Shown here: in pieces, positions 35,564 through 43,763 of the stretch
How positions within the stretch are numbered: position 1 is the first letter of the stretch
Layout of the letters: each line of letters begins with the position of its first letter
NCBI GenBank assembly: GCA_003022385.1
Contig: PYGV01000009.1
Location: 1-55,268 of the forward strand
Reading direction: 5' to 3'
DNA: 55,268 nt
Origin: a filamentous cyanobacterium CCP3
GTDB lineage: Bacteria; Cyanobacteriota; Cyanobacteriia; Phormidesmidales; Phormidesmidaceae
Notes under the pieces: model-generated
The model's database searches: none
The model's input: only the letters and a program-made list of their open reading frames with translations
What the model was told of the DNA's origin: nothing
Translations under genes and position numbers: made by a program

Positions 35564-36418
35564 ATGCCCTACGTTGAAATCAATCAGGTAAACCACTACT
35601 ACGAGTGGGTGGGGGCCGACGCCGCGCGCGACCCCGTCTCTTCAAAGCCCGTTATGGTGTTCATCCACGGCTGGGCGGGGTCGGCTCGCTACTGGCAGAG
35701 TACGGCGGTGGCCATGAGCGATCGCTACGACTGCCTGCTCTACGACATGCGCGGGTTTGGGCGATCGACCATTGCCCCTGACCAGCAAGCGGTCGTGGAA
35801 GCTCGGGGCTACGAGCTAGACACCTACGCCGATGACCTGGCTGAGCTTCTAAAGGCGCTGAATTTGTCCCAGGTTTCCATCAATGCCCACTCGATGGGGG
35901 CCTCGGTGGCGGTGTACTTCTTAAACCAGTATCCGCAGATGGTCGATCGGGCTATTCTCACCTGCAACGGCATTTTTGAATACGACAAAGCGGCCTTCGA
36001 GGCGTTTTACAAATTTGGCGGCTACGTTGTTGCCTTTCGGCCCCAGTGGCTGGCCACTATCCCCCTGGCACCCCGGTTTTTCATGGCCCGCTTTCTCAAG
36101 CGCCCCATTCCCAAAGCGGAGAAAGTTGCCTTTTTAGAAGACTTTCTAGCGGCTGACTACGCTACGGCCCTGGGCACCATCTTTACCTCGGTGAGCAAAA
36201 AAGCTACGGAAGTAATGCCCGCCGAGTTTGCCAAAATCAGCACCCCAACGCTGCTGGTGGCCGGTGAATTCGACAAAATTACCCCGGCAGATATGGGGCG
36301 CACGGCCGCTGACTTGAATCCTAAGATTGAGTACGCTCTGGTCAAAAATACAGGCCATTTCCCCATGCTGGAAGATCCGGCAACGTACTTAACGTATGTG
36401 AATGAATTTCTTGCCTAA
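35564..36418 (+). CDS. Alpha/beta hydrolase, translationally coupled to clpX
   Basis: The 284-residue alpha/beta-hydrolase fold has the oxyanion motif FIHGWAGSARYWQ, DMRGFGRST, the nucleophile elbow AHSMGA (Ser, with Ala in place of the usual first Gly), the acid in AGEFDKITP and the general-base histidine in NTGHFPMLEDP. The triad is complete and a cap region lies at about 135-200. The substrate cannot be told; esterases, lactonases and haloperoxidase-like enzymes share this pattern. There is no signal peptide. It starts 2 bp after the clpX stop and is probably read on the same message. Confidence 0.85.
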   Translation: MPYVEINQVNHYYEWVGADAARDPVSSKPVMVFIHGWAGSARYWQSTAVAMSDRYDCLLYDMRGFGRSTIAPDQQAVVEARGYELDTYADDLAELLKALNLSQVSINAHSMGASVAVYFLNQYPQMVDRAILTCNGIFEYDKAAFEAFYKFGGYVVAFRPQWLATIPLAPRFFMARFLKRPIPKAEKVAFLEDFLAADYATALGTIFTSVSKKATEVMPAEFAKISTPTLLVAGEFDKITPADMGRTAADLNPKIEYALVKNTGHFPMLEDPATYLTYVNEFLA

Positions 36419-36427
36419 ACTCTCTAC

Positions 36428-36451
36428 GGTGCACGGCTTTGCGAGTGCACC
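36428..36451 (+). other. Hairpin at the bioA start
   Basis: GGTGCAC (36428-36434) and GTGCACC (36445-36451) form a perfect 7-bp stem with a 10-nt loop, ending 8 bp before the preferred bioA ATG. It would occupy the ribosome-binding region, where no Shine-Dalgarno is seen, and could limit translation. Confidence 0.4.
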
Positions 36452-36459
36452 CTACGGTT

Positions 36460-37752
36460 ATGGATACACTGCCCCTTGATCAACTGATGGCGCTCGATCG
36501 CCGCCACGTGTGGCATCCCTACGCGGCCATGCCCAATACGGGGCCAGTCTTTCCGGTAAAGTCGGCCCGAGGGGTCTACCTGACTTTAGAAACTGGGGAG
36601 CAGCTGGTCGATGGTATGTCGTCGTGGTGGACCTGCATTCACGGCTATAACCACCCTCAGCTAAACCAGGCGGCCCAGGCCCAGATGGGCGAGATGAGCC
36701 ACGTGATGTTCGGCGGGCTGACCCACCAGCCGGCAGTGCAGCTGGCCCGCAAGCTGGTGCAGATGACGCCAGCCCCCCTCCAGCACGTCTTCTTTTGTGA
36801 CTCCGGCTCGGTATCGGTAGAAGTGGCGATGAAGCTCGCCATTCAGTACTGGCACAACCGGGGCGAATCGCAGAAGCAGCACTTTTTGACCCTGCGCCAC
36901 GGCTACCACGGCGATACCTTTGCGGCGATGTCGGTGTGCGACCCGGTTAACGGCATGCACCACCTGTTTCGCCGCAGCCTGGTGGAGCAGTACTTTGCCG
37001 AGGCGCCCCAAGTTCCCTTTGCGGGGGTGTGGGAGGAGAGCGACATTGCCAGCTTTGAGGCCGTTTTGGAGCGCCACCACGGGGAGATCGCCGCTGCTAT
37101 TTTTGAGCCGGTGGTGCAGGGGGCTGGGGGCATGCGGATCTACAGCCCCCAGTACGTGCGGCGGGCGCGGGAGCTGTGCGATCGCCACAATGTGCTGCTC
37201 ATTCTCGATGAAATTGCCACCGGCTTTGGCCGCACCGGCAAACTGTTTGCCTGCGAATACGCTGGTATTGCCCCTGACATCATGTGCGTGGGCAAGGCCC
37301 TGACCGGGGGCTTTATGTCGCTGGCCGCCACCCTGACCACCAGCCACATCAGCGAAACCTTTGCCCAGGGAGAAGCCGGGGTGTTTATGCACGGCCCCAC
37401 GTTCATGGGCAACCCGCTGGCCTGTGCGGTGGCGCTGGAAAACCTGAATGTGCTGGAGAGCTACGACTGGGCCAGCCGGATATTGGCCATTGAAGATCAG
37501 CTCAAGCAGGAGCTAGCTCCCTGCCGTGACCTGTCGGCGGTGAAGGAGGTGCGGGTGCTGGGGGCGATCGGCGTGGTCGAGCTGCACAACCCGGTGAATA
37601 TGGCGGTGGTGCAACCTCAGTTTGTGGACCGGGGCGCGTGGCTGCGCCCCTTTGGCCGCCTGATTTATACCATGCCGCCCTATATCATCGAGCCGCCGCA
37701 GCTCCGGCACATTACCCAGGCTATCTACGGCGTTGTGGCTGGGCTTACTTAG
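36460..37752 (+). CDS. bioA: Adenosylmethionine-8-amino-7-oxononanoate aminotransferase
   Basis: PLP enzyme that makes 7,8-diaminopelargonate for biotin using SAM as amino donor. It has 430 residues from ATG 36460; a TTG at 36439 would add seven. Motifs: RRHVWHPYAAMP (BioA-specific start), WWTCIHGYNHP, CDSGSVSVEVAMKLA for phosphate binding, HGYHGDTFAAMSVCDP, EPVVQGAGGM, LILDEIATGFGRTG with the PLP aspartate, CVGKALTGG with the Schiff-base lysine, and GPTFMGNPLAC. No other bio gene is adjacent. It is convergent with the pirin gene; both stops lie in one palindrome. Confidence 0.95.
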   Translation: MDTLPLDQLMALDRRHVWHPYAAMPNTGPVFPVKSARGVYLTLETGEQLVDGMSSWWTCIHGYNHPQLNQAAQAQMGEMSHVMFGGLTHQPAVQLARKLVQMTPAPLQHVFFCDSGSVSVEVAMKLAIQYWHNRGESQKQHFLTLRHGYHGDTFAAMSVCDPVNGMHHLFRRSLVEQYFAEAPQVPFAGVWEESDIASFEAVLERHHGEIAAAIFEPVVQGAGGMRIYSPQYVRRARELCDRHNVLLILDEIATGFGRTGKLFACEYAGIAPDIMCVGKALTGGFMSLAATLTTSHISETFAQGEAGVFMHGPTFMGNPLACAVALENLNVLESYDWASRILAIEDQLKQELAPCRDLSAVKEVRVLGAIGVVELHNPVNMAVVQPQFVDRGAWLRPFGRLIYTMPPYIIEPPQLRHITQAIYGVVAGLT

Positions 37753-37767
37753 GGGCGATCGCCCCTA
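37750..37767. terminator. HIP1-centred 18-bp palindrome holding both stop codons of convergent genes
   Basis: TAGGGGCGATCGCCCCTA is an exact palindrome. Its first three bases are the bioA stop (plus) and, read on the minus strand, its other end is the pirin stop. The central GCGATCGC is HIP1. The 9-bp arms could form a small hairpin in either transcript, but no U-tract follows. Confidence 0.6.
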
Positions 37768-38658
37768 CTGGGCCAGGGCACCCATTTTGCCGCTCTGGTA
37801 GTCGGCTACGGCCTGGTAGATCTCTGCGGTGGTGTTCATCACAAAGGGACCGTGGCCAACAATCGGTTCGTCGATGGGTTCGCCAGAGAGCAGCAAGGCG
37901 GTGGTGTCTTGCTGAGTGTGGAGCGTGAGTGTGGAGCCAGCCGGGTCGAAAATGCCCACTTCCGCCTCGGCGATCGGCTCTGAATCGCCCACCTGTACCG
38001 CTCCCTTCAGCACGACCAGGAGCGTGGTGTGGCCCTCGGGTATATCCAAACTCACCGTTTTGCCCTCCGTCAGCCGCAGATCCCATAGGTGGATCGAGGT
38101 AAAGGTTTGGGCTGGCCCCTGGGCTCCGTCAAACTCCCCGGCGATTACCCGCAGGCTGCCCTGGTGGTCAGGTAGCTCAACGACAGGAATTTGGGCGGCG
38201 GTAATGCCCTGGTAGCGGGGCGAGCTCATTTTGTCTTTGGCCGGTAGATTCACCCACAGCTGCACCATTTCAAAGGGACCGCCAGTTTGAGCAAAGTTGG
38301 GGCCGTGAAATTCTTCGTGCACCAGACCTGCCGCCGCCGTCATCCACTGCACGTCGCCGGGGCCAATGATGCCGCCGCCCCCCGCCGAGTCGCGGTGCTC
38401 GACCTCGCCGTCGTAGACAATGGTGACGGTCTCAAAGCCCCGGTGGGGATGCTCACCCACGCCGCGCCGGGCCGTAGTGGGCGAAAACTGCGCTGGCCCC
38501 GCGTAGTCGAGCAGCAGAAAGGGGCTGATGGTTTGCCCCAGACTGTTGTAGGCCAGCAGCGTGCGCACCGGAAAACCGTCGCCGACCCAGTGGCGATCGC
38601 GAGTGCGCTGAATGCTGAGCAGGGTTTTAGCAGTGCTGGGCTGGTTTAGGGTCGGCAT
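37765..38658 (-). CDS. Pirin-family cupin protein
   Basis: About 297 residues from ATG 38658. The N-terminal pirin cupin has FLLLDYAGPAQF, GVGEHPHRGFETVTIVYDGEVEHRDSAGGGGIIGPGDVQWMTAAAGLVHEE, with the HPHRGFET and QWMTAGxGxxHxE metal motifs. The C-terminal half is the second cupin-like domain (TLLVVLKGAVQVGD, ALLLSGEPIDEPIVGHGPFVMNT). Pirins bind Fe(II); some open quercetin and others act as regulators, so the role is uncertain. A longer frame to 38814 crosses the intergenic region and lacks family similarity. Divergent from the Uma2 gene. Confidence 0.9.
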   Translation of the reverse strand: MPTLNQPSTAKTLLSIQRTRDRHWVGDGFPVRTLLAYNSLGQTISPFLLLDYAGPAQFSPTTARRGVGEHPHRGFETVTIVYDGEVEHRDSAGGGGIIGPGDVQWMTAAAGLVHEEFHGPNFAQTGGPFEMVQLWVNLPAKDKMSSPRYQGITAAQIPVVELPDHQGSLRVIAGEFDGAQGPAQTFTSIHLWDLRLTEGKTVSLDIPEGHTTLLVVLKGAVQVGDSEPIAEAEVGIFDPAGSTLTLHTQQDTTALLLSGEPIDEPIVGHGPFVMNTTAEIYQAVADYQSGKMGALAQ

Positions 38659-38776
38659 AGGAATACCTAGCGGGAAAACGTGCGATCGCTCTTCTACTGT
38701 AGCGACTCTTAACCTGTAGGTGCCGCTGTAGAGAGTGGGATGGCTTACAGTGTTTACTACGGGTTGGGATACTGCC

Positions 38777-39463
38777 ATGACGACCACATCCTCTATAAAG
38801 ACCGCTGCTCCCAAGCTGATTCAGCACCAGTGGCATCGGGCTAGCTGGGCTGACTATGCGGCACTGCGAGACGACCCGAACCGAGAACATTTGAAACTGG
38901 CCTTTAATGAAGGATGGCTGTGGGTCACGATGGGCGCAGAAGGAATTAGCCACGCGACAGTCAGCGATTTATTCACCAGTTTGCTTTTCCTCTGGGCTAT
39001 TCAGCACCCCGATCAACGCTTTAGCTCACTGGGGCGATGCCTGCTAGAGCGAGCTGAGGTGAGGGCCAGTGCGCCCGATTTAGTCCTCTACGTTGGACCT
39101 GACTACCCCCAGTGGCAGCAAGGCGAGCCCCGCCGGATCAATTTGAACCAAACCCGAGTGCCCGACCTGGTCGGCGAAATCTCTGACACCACTTTGGCCA
39201 GTGACCTGGACGAGAAAAAGCACCTCTATGCCGCTCTCGGCATTCCGGAATACTGGGTGGTCGATGTGCGGGGGCAGCGGGTGTTTGCCTTTTTACTGCA
39301 AGAAAACGGTGAGTACCTGGCCTGCGACACCTCCCAGGCGCTAGCTGGTTTACCCATCGCCCTGCTGGATGAGACCCTGCAGCGACTGGCCCAGGGCACC
39401 AATACCAGTGCAGCGGCGTGGCTCAGCCAGCAGATGGCCACCCTGGGCCAGGAGCAGCCGTGA
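38777..39463 (+). CDS. Uma2-family (DUF820) putative endonuclease
   Basis: About 228 residues from ATG 38777. The PD-(D/E)XK-type pattern is seen as ASAPDLVLYVG, VPDLVGEISDTT and DLDEKKHLYAALGIPEYWVVDV, the hallmark of Uma2 proteins, which are greatly expanded in cyanobacteria. An endonuclease-like fold is established for the family, but its biological role is not. The frame to 38735 adds residues upstream of the family start. Its TGA overlaps the ATG of the next gene (TGATG), so the two are translationally coupled. Confidence 0.85.
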   Translation: MTTTSSIKTAAPKLIQHQWHRASWADYAALRDDPNREHLKLAFNEGWLWVTMGAEGISHATVSDLFTSLLFLWAIQHPDQRFSSLGRCLLERAEVRASAPDLVLYVGPDYPQWQQGEPRRINLNQTRVPDLVGEISDTTLASDLDEKKHLYAALGIPEYWVVDVRGQRVFAFLLQENGEYLACDTSQALAGLPIALLDETLQRLAQGTNTSAAAWLSQQMATLGQEQP

Positions 39464-40224
39464 TGAAACCTGCGTTCGTTCTCTCGGGTCAGTCTCAAAC
39501 GGCTTTTCGCCCGTCTAAATTCATGGCTTTGCTGATGGCGACCGTGGGGCTCATCGCCATCGCCCGACCGCTGGCTTCCCAAACGCTGCCTTTGCCAGAC
39601 CACCTTGTTCCGTTGACCTCAGCAGAGGGGCAGGTGCTGCTGCGCGACAGCGAGGCGCTGGCCGACTACGTGCCGCTGACCGCTCAATTTGTGACGCAGA
39701 TTAACCAGGCCTTTTGCGGGGTGGCGAGTATGGCGATGGTGCTCAACGCGCTGAGGGTTCCGGCTCCGCTGGCGCCGCAGTGGGAGCGGGGGTATTTCAC
39801 CCAGGAGAATCTATTTAACGAGCAGACGGAGGCAATTATTGGCAGAGAGGCGATCGCCCGTCAGGGCCTCACGCTAGCCGAGCTGGCTGGCATTCTCGAA
39901 ACCTATCCCGTCAATGCTGAGATCCACTACGGCAGCGATGTCAGCCTGGAGGAGTTTCGGGACCTAATTCGCGCCAATTTAGAGACTCCAGGCAACTACG
40001 TGCTGATCAACTATCTGCGCCGCGCCATTGGTCAGGAGCGGGGCGGCCACATTTCGCCTTTGGCGGCCTACGATGCCGACAGCGATCGCTTTCTGATTTT
40101 GGATGTGTCGCGCTACAAGTACCCCCCTGTCTGGGTTGAGGCCGAAACCCTTTGGCAATCTATCGACACCACGGATTCGGTGTCGGGCAAGACGCGGGGC
40201 TTTTTGCTAATTGAGGCGCGGTAA
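39463..40224 (+). CDS. Phytochelatin-synthase-like cysteine peptidase with N-terminal signal/anchor
   Basis: 253 residues from ATG 39463. A hydrophobic stretch (about 20-39, FMALLMATVGLIAIARPLASQ) suggests export or membrane anchoring. The papain-like triad of the prokaryotic phytochelatin-synthase family is complete: Cys85 in NQAFCGVASMAMVLNAL, His196 in ERGGHISPL and Asp214 in FLILDVSRYKYPPVWV. Cyanobacterial homologues (e.g. Nostoc alr0975) mainly hydrolyse glutathione to gamma-Glu-Cys and make little or no phytochelatin. The C-terminal Cys-rich domain of the plant enzyme is absent, as expected. Coupled to Uma2 by a one-base overlap. Confidence 0.88.
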   Translation: MKPAFVLSGQSQTAFRPSKFMALLMATVGLIAIARPLASQTLPLPDHLVPLTSAEGQVLLRDSEALADYVPLTAQFVTQINQAFCGVASMAMVLNALRVPAPLAPQWERGYFTQENLFNEQTEAIIGREAIARQGLTLAELAGILETYPVNAEIHYGSDVSLEEFRDLIRANLETPGNYVLINYLRRAIGQERGGHISPLAAYDADSDRFLILDVSRYKYPPVWVEAETLWQSIDTTDSVSGKTRGFLLIEAR

Positions 40225-40275
40225 GGGGGGATGAGTGGATGGGTAGATGGGGGGATGAGTGGATGGGTAGATGGG
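40225..40275. repeat. Tandem 24-bp G-rich repeat, 2.1 copies
   Basis: Copies at 40225-40248 and 40249-40272 are identical (GGGGGGATGAGTGGATGGGT then AGAT), followed by GGG. The unit is itself built of GATGRGT-like sub-repeats. This fits the short tandemly repeated sequences seen in cyanobacterial intergenic DNA. It sits between two convergent genes. Confidence 0.85.
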
Positions 40276-40276
40276 A

Positions 40277-41635
40277 TTAGGTGGCGAGGAATTGGGCGAT
40301 CGCTCCATGTTTTTCCAGCACCACGGGCAGATCCAGCGTTAGCAAACCCTCTGGGTTGAGCACTTCGCGTCCGTGGATAAAGCTGTAGTCGACGCGATCG
40401 ATCAGGCAGAAAATTAGCGCGGCCACCGGGTCGTAGGCGGTGCCAGAGAGGGCGAGGCGATCGAGGTTCACCGTGACAAAATCTGCGGCCATACCGGGGG
40501 CCAGGTGGCCAATGTCGGTGCGGCCCAGCACTTTTGCGCCGCCACGGGTGGCGATCTCCAGCGCTTCGCGGGCGGTCAGGGCGGCGGGGTCTTCTTCGCG
40601 CACCCGGGCCATCAGAAAGGCCTGACGGGCTTCGGCCAGCAGGTGGCTGCCATCGTTCGAGGCTGACCCATCGACCCCCAGCCCCACGGGCACGTTGTGG
40701 TCCAGCATTTTGCGGATGGGGGCCATGCCGCTGGCCAGGCGCATGTTGCTGCAGGGGCAGTGGGCCACCCCGGTCCCCGTCTGGCCAAAGCTGTGGATGG
40801 CCCTGTCGTCGAGCTTGACGCAGTGGGCGTGCCACACGTCGTCGCCCAGCCAGCCCACGGAGGCGGCGTAGTCGCCCGGGGTGAGGCCAAAGGTGTTGAG
40901 ACTGTAGGTAACGTCGGAGTTGTTTTCGGCCAGGTGGGTGTGCAGGCGCACGCCGGGGTAGCTGCGGGCCAGCGCCGCTGACTCGCGCATCAGGTCGGTG
41001 GAAACGCTAAAGGGAGAGCAGGGAGCCAGGGTAATGCGGGTCAGGGCGTAGGGGGCGTTGTCGTGGTACTGCTCGATCAGCCGCTGGGAGTCTTTGAGGA
41101 TGTCGGCCTCGGCTTCAACGATCGAGTCTGGGGGCAGGCCGCCTTTACTCTCGCCCACGCTCATGCTGCCCCGGCTGGCGTGGAACCGCAGCCCCGTCTG
41201 CCGCACCGCCTCAATTTCGTCGTCCAGGGTGGCGCCGTTGGGGAACAGGTACAGGTGGTCGCTAGCGGTGGTACAGCCGGAGTAGATCAGCTCGGCGGCG
41301 GCCACCTGGGCGCTGAGGCGAATGGCCTCGGGGGTGAGCTTCTGCCACAGGGGGTAGAGCGAGCTGAGCCAGTTGAACAGGGACGAGTTCTGCGCCCCCG
41401 GCACCACCCGCGTCAGGGTTTGAAAAAAGTGGTGGTGAGTATTGACCAGGCCAGGAAGCACCAGGTGGCGATCGCCCAGGTCCAGCACCCGGTCGGCCTC
41501 GGCGGGTAGCTCCTCGGTGGGCCCCACCTGCTCGATTACGTGGTCGCGAACGAAGATCGCCCCAGAGCGAATTTCCCGCCGCTGGTCATCCATGGTGACC
41601 AGGGTGTGACTGTTTTTGACTAGAAGCGTTGGCAC
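40277..41635 (-). CDS. 8-oxoguanine deaminase-like amidohydrolase
   Basis: The 452-residue metal-dependent amidohydrolase shows LPGLVNTHHHFFQTLTR, with the HxH-type metal ligands and the extended HHH of this subgroup, LHTHLAENNSD, WHAHCVKLDD and LGVDGSASNDGSHLLAEARQAF. The last motif and the GLVNTHHH start are those of 8-oxoguanine deaminases, which detoxify oxidised guanine to urate. Guanine or other purine/pyrimidine deaminases of the same family are alternatives. It begins at GTG 41635. No purine-catabolism genes are next to it. Cytosolic, with no signal. Confidence 0.8.
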   Translation of the reverse strand: MPTLLVKNSHTLVTMDDQRREIRSGAIFVRDHVIEQVGPTEELPAEADRVLDLGDRHLVLPGLVNTHHHFFQTLTRVVPGAQNSSLFNWLSSLYPLWQKLTPEAIRLSAQVAAAELIYSGCTTASDHLYLFPNGATLDDEIEAVRQTGLRFHASRGSMSVGESKGGLPPDSIVEAEADILKDSQRLIEQYHDNAPYALTRITLAPCSPFSVSTDLMRESAALARSYPGVRLHTHLAENNSDVTYSLNTFGLTPGDYAASVGWLGDDVWHAHCVKLDDRAIHSFGQTGTGVAHCPCSNMRLASGMAPIRKMLDHNVPVGLGVDGSASNDGSHLLAEARQAFLMARVREEDPAALTAREALEIATRGGAKVLGRTDIGHLAPGMAADFVTVNLDRLALSGTAYDPVAALIFCLIDRVDYSFIHGREVLNPEGLLTLDLPVVLEKHGAIAQFLAT

Positions 41636-41755
41636 AGTGGGACATCCCCGCAGCGATCGGATGCCTGGGACTATACCAGGTTGCGCTTCAGGGCTAATGT
41701 TTTCGCTTATGCAAAATTAGCAGAATGAATGCTCAAGGCGACGCCAGTCTGTTCT

Positions 41756-43144
41756 TTAGGACAGCCCCATCATCTTCTTGAACAGCTTGACCTTGCTCTC
41801 GTAGGGGGGGTAGCGCCAGTCCATGTCGAGCCAGAAGGGTTTTTTGAACACGCTCTTAAGATTTGAGAAGGTATCGAAGCTGTACTGGCCGTGGTAGCGA
41901 CCCATGCCGCTGCTGCCTACGCCGCCGAAGGGCAGGCCCCAAACGGCAACCTGCAGGATGACATCGTTGATGCAGACCGACCCCGCCGTGGTGCGATCAA
42001 GCACCTGGGTCTGCACCTGGCGATCGCGCGAAAACACGTACAGGGCCAGGGGCTTCGGTCGCTGGCTAATGCTGGCGATCGCCTCGTCCAGGCTGCGGTA
42101 GGTGAGAATTGGCAGAATGGGACCAAAAATCTCCTCCTTCATGATCGGGTCATCCCAGCTGACGCCATCGATGAGCGTAGGGGCTATGTAGCGATCGCTG
42201 CGATTGTGCTCACCGCCCACCACCACCTCGCCCTGGCCCAGCAAACCCACCAGGCGGTCAAACTGGCGCTCGTTGACCACGCGGGAAAAGTCGGGGCTGT
42301 GAGCCGGGTTCTCGCCATAGCACTCGGCCATTCTCTGCTTCAGTGCGGTCACCAGGTCGGCCTTGACTCGCTCATCGACCAGCAGGTAGTCGGGGGCAAT
42401 GCAGGTCTGCCCCGCATTGAGAAATTTACCCCACACAATGCGCCGAGCCGCCACCTCCACATTCACATCGATATCCACAATGCAGGGACTTTTGCCACCT
42501 AGCTCCAGCGTAACCGGGGTGAGGTGCTGGGCGGCGGCCTGCATGACAATTTTTCCGACCCGCTCGCCGCCGGTAAATAGAATGTGGTCAAACGTTTCGG
42601 CCAGCAGGGCCTGAGCCGTGTCTACCCCGCCTTCGACCAGAGCTACGTGGGCGGGATCAAAGGTTTCTTCAATTAGCCGGGCCAGCACAGCAGAGGTAGC
42701 TGGAGCCAGTTCTGAAGGTTTGAGAATGGCGCAGTTACCCGCCGCGATCGCCCCCATCAGCGGCGAAATATTCAGCTGGAATGGGTAGTTCCAGGGACCA
42801 ATAATTAAGGCCACCCCCAAGGGCTCGGGCTGCACCCAGGCCGAACCGGGCATTTGACTGAGGGCTAGGTTGGCGCGGCGCGGTTTAGCCCAGCGGCGCA
42901 GGTGCTTAATGACATAGTCAAGCTCGCCGATGACCGCGACTTCAATGTAGCCCTCAAACTCAGGCCGACCCAGATCCTGCTTTGCCGCATCGATGATCTC
43001 GGCCTGGTACTTGACGATCGCCGCTCGCAGCGCCTTGAGCTGGTCGAGGCGGAAATCGAGGCTGCGAGTGGCCCCAGTGGCCCAGTAGGCCCGCTGGCGG
43101 CGCAGTAAATCGGCAACGGGGGCGGCGGCGGCAAGGGTAGACAT
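41756..43144 (-). CDS. Class 3 aldehyde dehydrogenase
   Basis: The 462-residue NAD(P)-dependent enzyme carries IIGPWNYPFQLNISPLMGAIAAGN, FTGGERVGK, the general-base Glu214 in LELGGKSP and the nucleophile Cys248 in NAGQTCIAPDYLL, then EEIFGPILP and GVGSSGMGRYHG. The short length and the C-terminal hydrophobic/basic stretch (PPYESKVKLFKKMMG) fit the ALDH3 class, which in cyanobacteria oxidises long-chain fatty aldehydes to acids (AldE-type). ATG 43144 follows AGAGGTTACC. It is divergent from the DUF1499 gene with an 82-bp shared promoter region. Confidence 0.92.
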   Translation of the reverse strand: MSTLAAAAPVADLLRRQRAYWATGATRSLDFRLDQLKALRAAIVKYQAEIIDAAKQDLGRPEFEGYIEVAVIGELDYVIKHLRRWAKPRRANLALSQMPGSAWVQPEPLGVALIIGPWNYPFQLNISPLMGAIAAGNCAILKPSELAPATSAVLARLIEETFDPAHVALVEGGVDTAQALLAETFDHILFTGGERVGKIVMQAAAQHLTPVTLELGGKSPCIVDIDVNVEVAARRIVWGKFLNAGQTCIAPDYLLVDERVKADLVTALKQRMAECYGENPAHSPDFSRVVNERQFDRLVGLLGQGEVVVGGEHNRSDRYIAPTLIDGVSWDDPIMKEEIFGPILPILTYRSLDEAIASISQRPKPLALYVFSRDRQVQTQVLDRTTAGSVCINDVILQVAVWGLPFGGVGSSGMGRYHGQYSFDTFSNLKSVFKKPFWLDMDWRYPPYESKVKLFKKMMGLS

Positions 43145-43226
43145 GGTAACCTCTGGCGAGGGGCTTGATCTAATCCATCTGCTCTATCCTACAGGAGAGC
43201 TACCTGGTGGTTTGGCCGGTGTCATT

Positions 43227-43745
43227 ATGCTGAAATCAGTTTTTCGATATTTATTTGGGGTGGCCCTGGTCCTGCTCACGCTGCTGAGCAATGCTAGCCC
43301 CAGCGCTGCTGTTTCTTTGGAACTTAGTCCTATGGGCGCACTCTCGTTTATTAATCTGGCTGGCGATCGCCCCACCAATCTGGGGGTCAAAGCGGGTAAG
43401 CTGGCCCCCTGCCCCGACTCGCCCAACTGCGTTGTCAGCCAGGGCGACACCGATGCCGAACATGCGATCGCGCCCCTGAGCTACAGCGGTGACCCGGCCC
43501 AGGCGATGGCTCAACTGGCGGCGATCGTCACAGCGATGCCCCGCACAACGATTGTCGAATCTACTGACAACTACCTCTACGCCGAGTTCGCCAGCAAATT
43601 GATGGGCTTTGTCGACGACGTCGAGTTTTACCTCGACCCAGCCGAGTCGGTGATTCAGGTGCGATCGGCCTCACGGCTGGGAAAGTCTGATCTGGGCGTT
43701 AACCGCCAGCGAATCGAAGCCATTCGCCAGCAGTTCCAGGCTTAA
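43227..43745 (+). CDS. DUF1499-family exported protein
   Basis: 172 residues from ATG 43227. A signal sequence (about 1-27, FRYLFGVALVLLTLLSNASPSAA) is followed by the DUF1499 core: NLGVKAGKLAPCPDSPNCVVSQ with the paired cysteines, then TTIVESTDNYLYAEFASKLMGFVDDVEFYLDPAESVIQVRSASRLGKSDLGVNRQRIEAIR. The family is common in cyanobacteria and plastids. Its role is not known to me. A longer frame from 43143 would start inside the ALDH start codon and lacks a signal-like beginning. It ends 18 bp from the convergent gmk. Confidence 0.88.
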   Translation: MLKSVFRYLFGVALVLLTLLSNASPSAAVSLELSPMGALSFINLAGDRPTNLGVKAGKLAPCPDSPNCVVSQGDTDAEHAIAPLSYSGDPAQAMAQLAAIVTAMPRTTIVESTDNYLYAEFASKLMGFVDDVEFYLDPAESVIQVRSASRLGKSDLGVNRQRIEAIRQQFQA

Positions 43746-43763
43746 AGCTAACCCCACCGAGCC

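Noticed and set aside
40225-40275. CRISPR-like array
   Set aside because: The two units are directly adjacent with no spacers; it is a simple tandem repeat and no cas gene is present.
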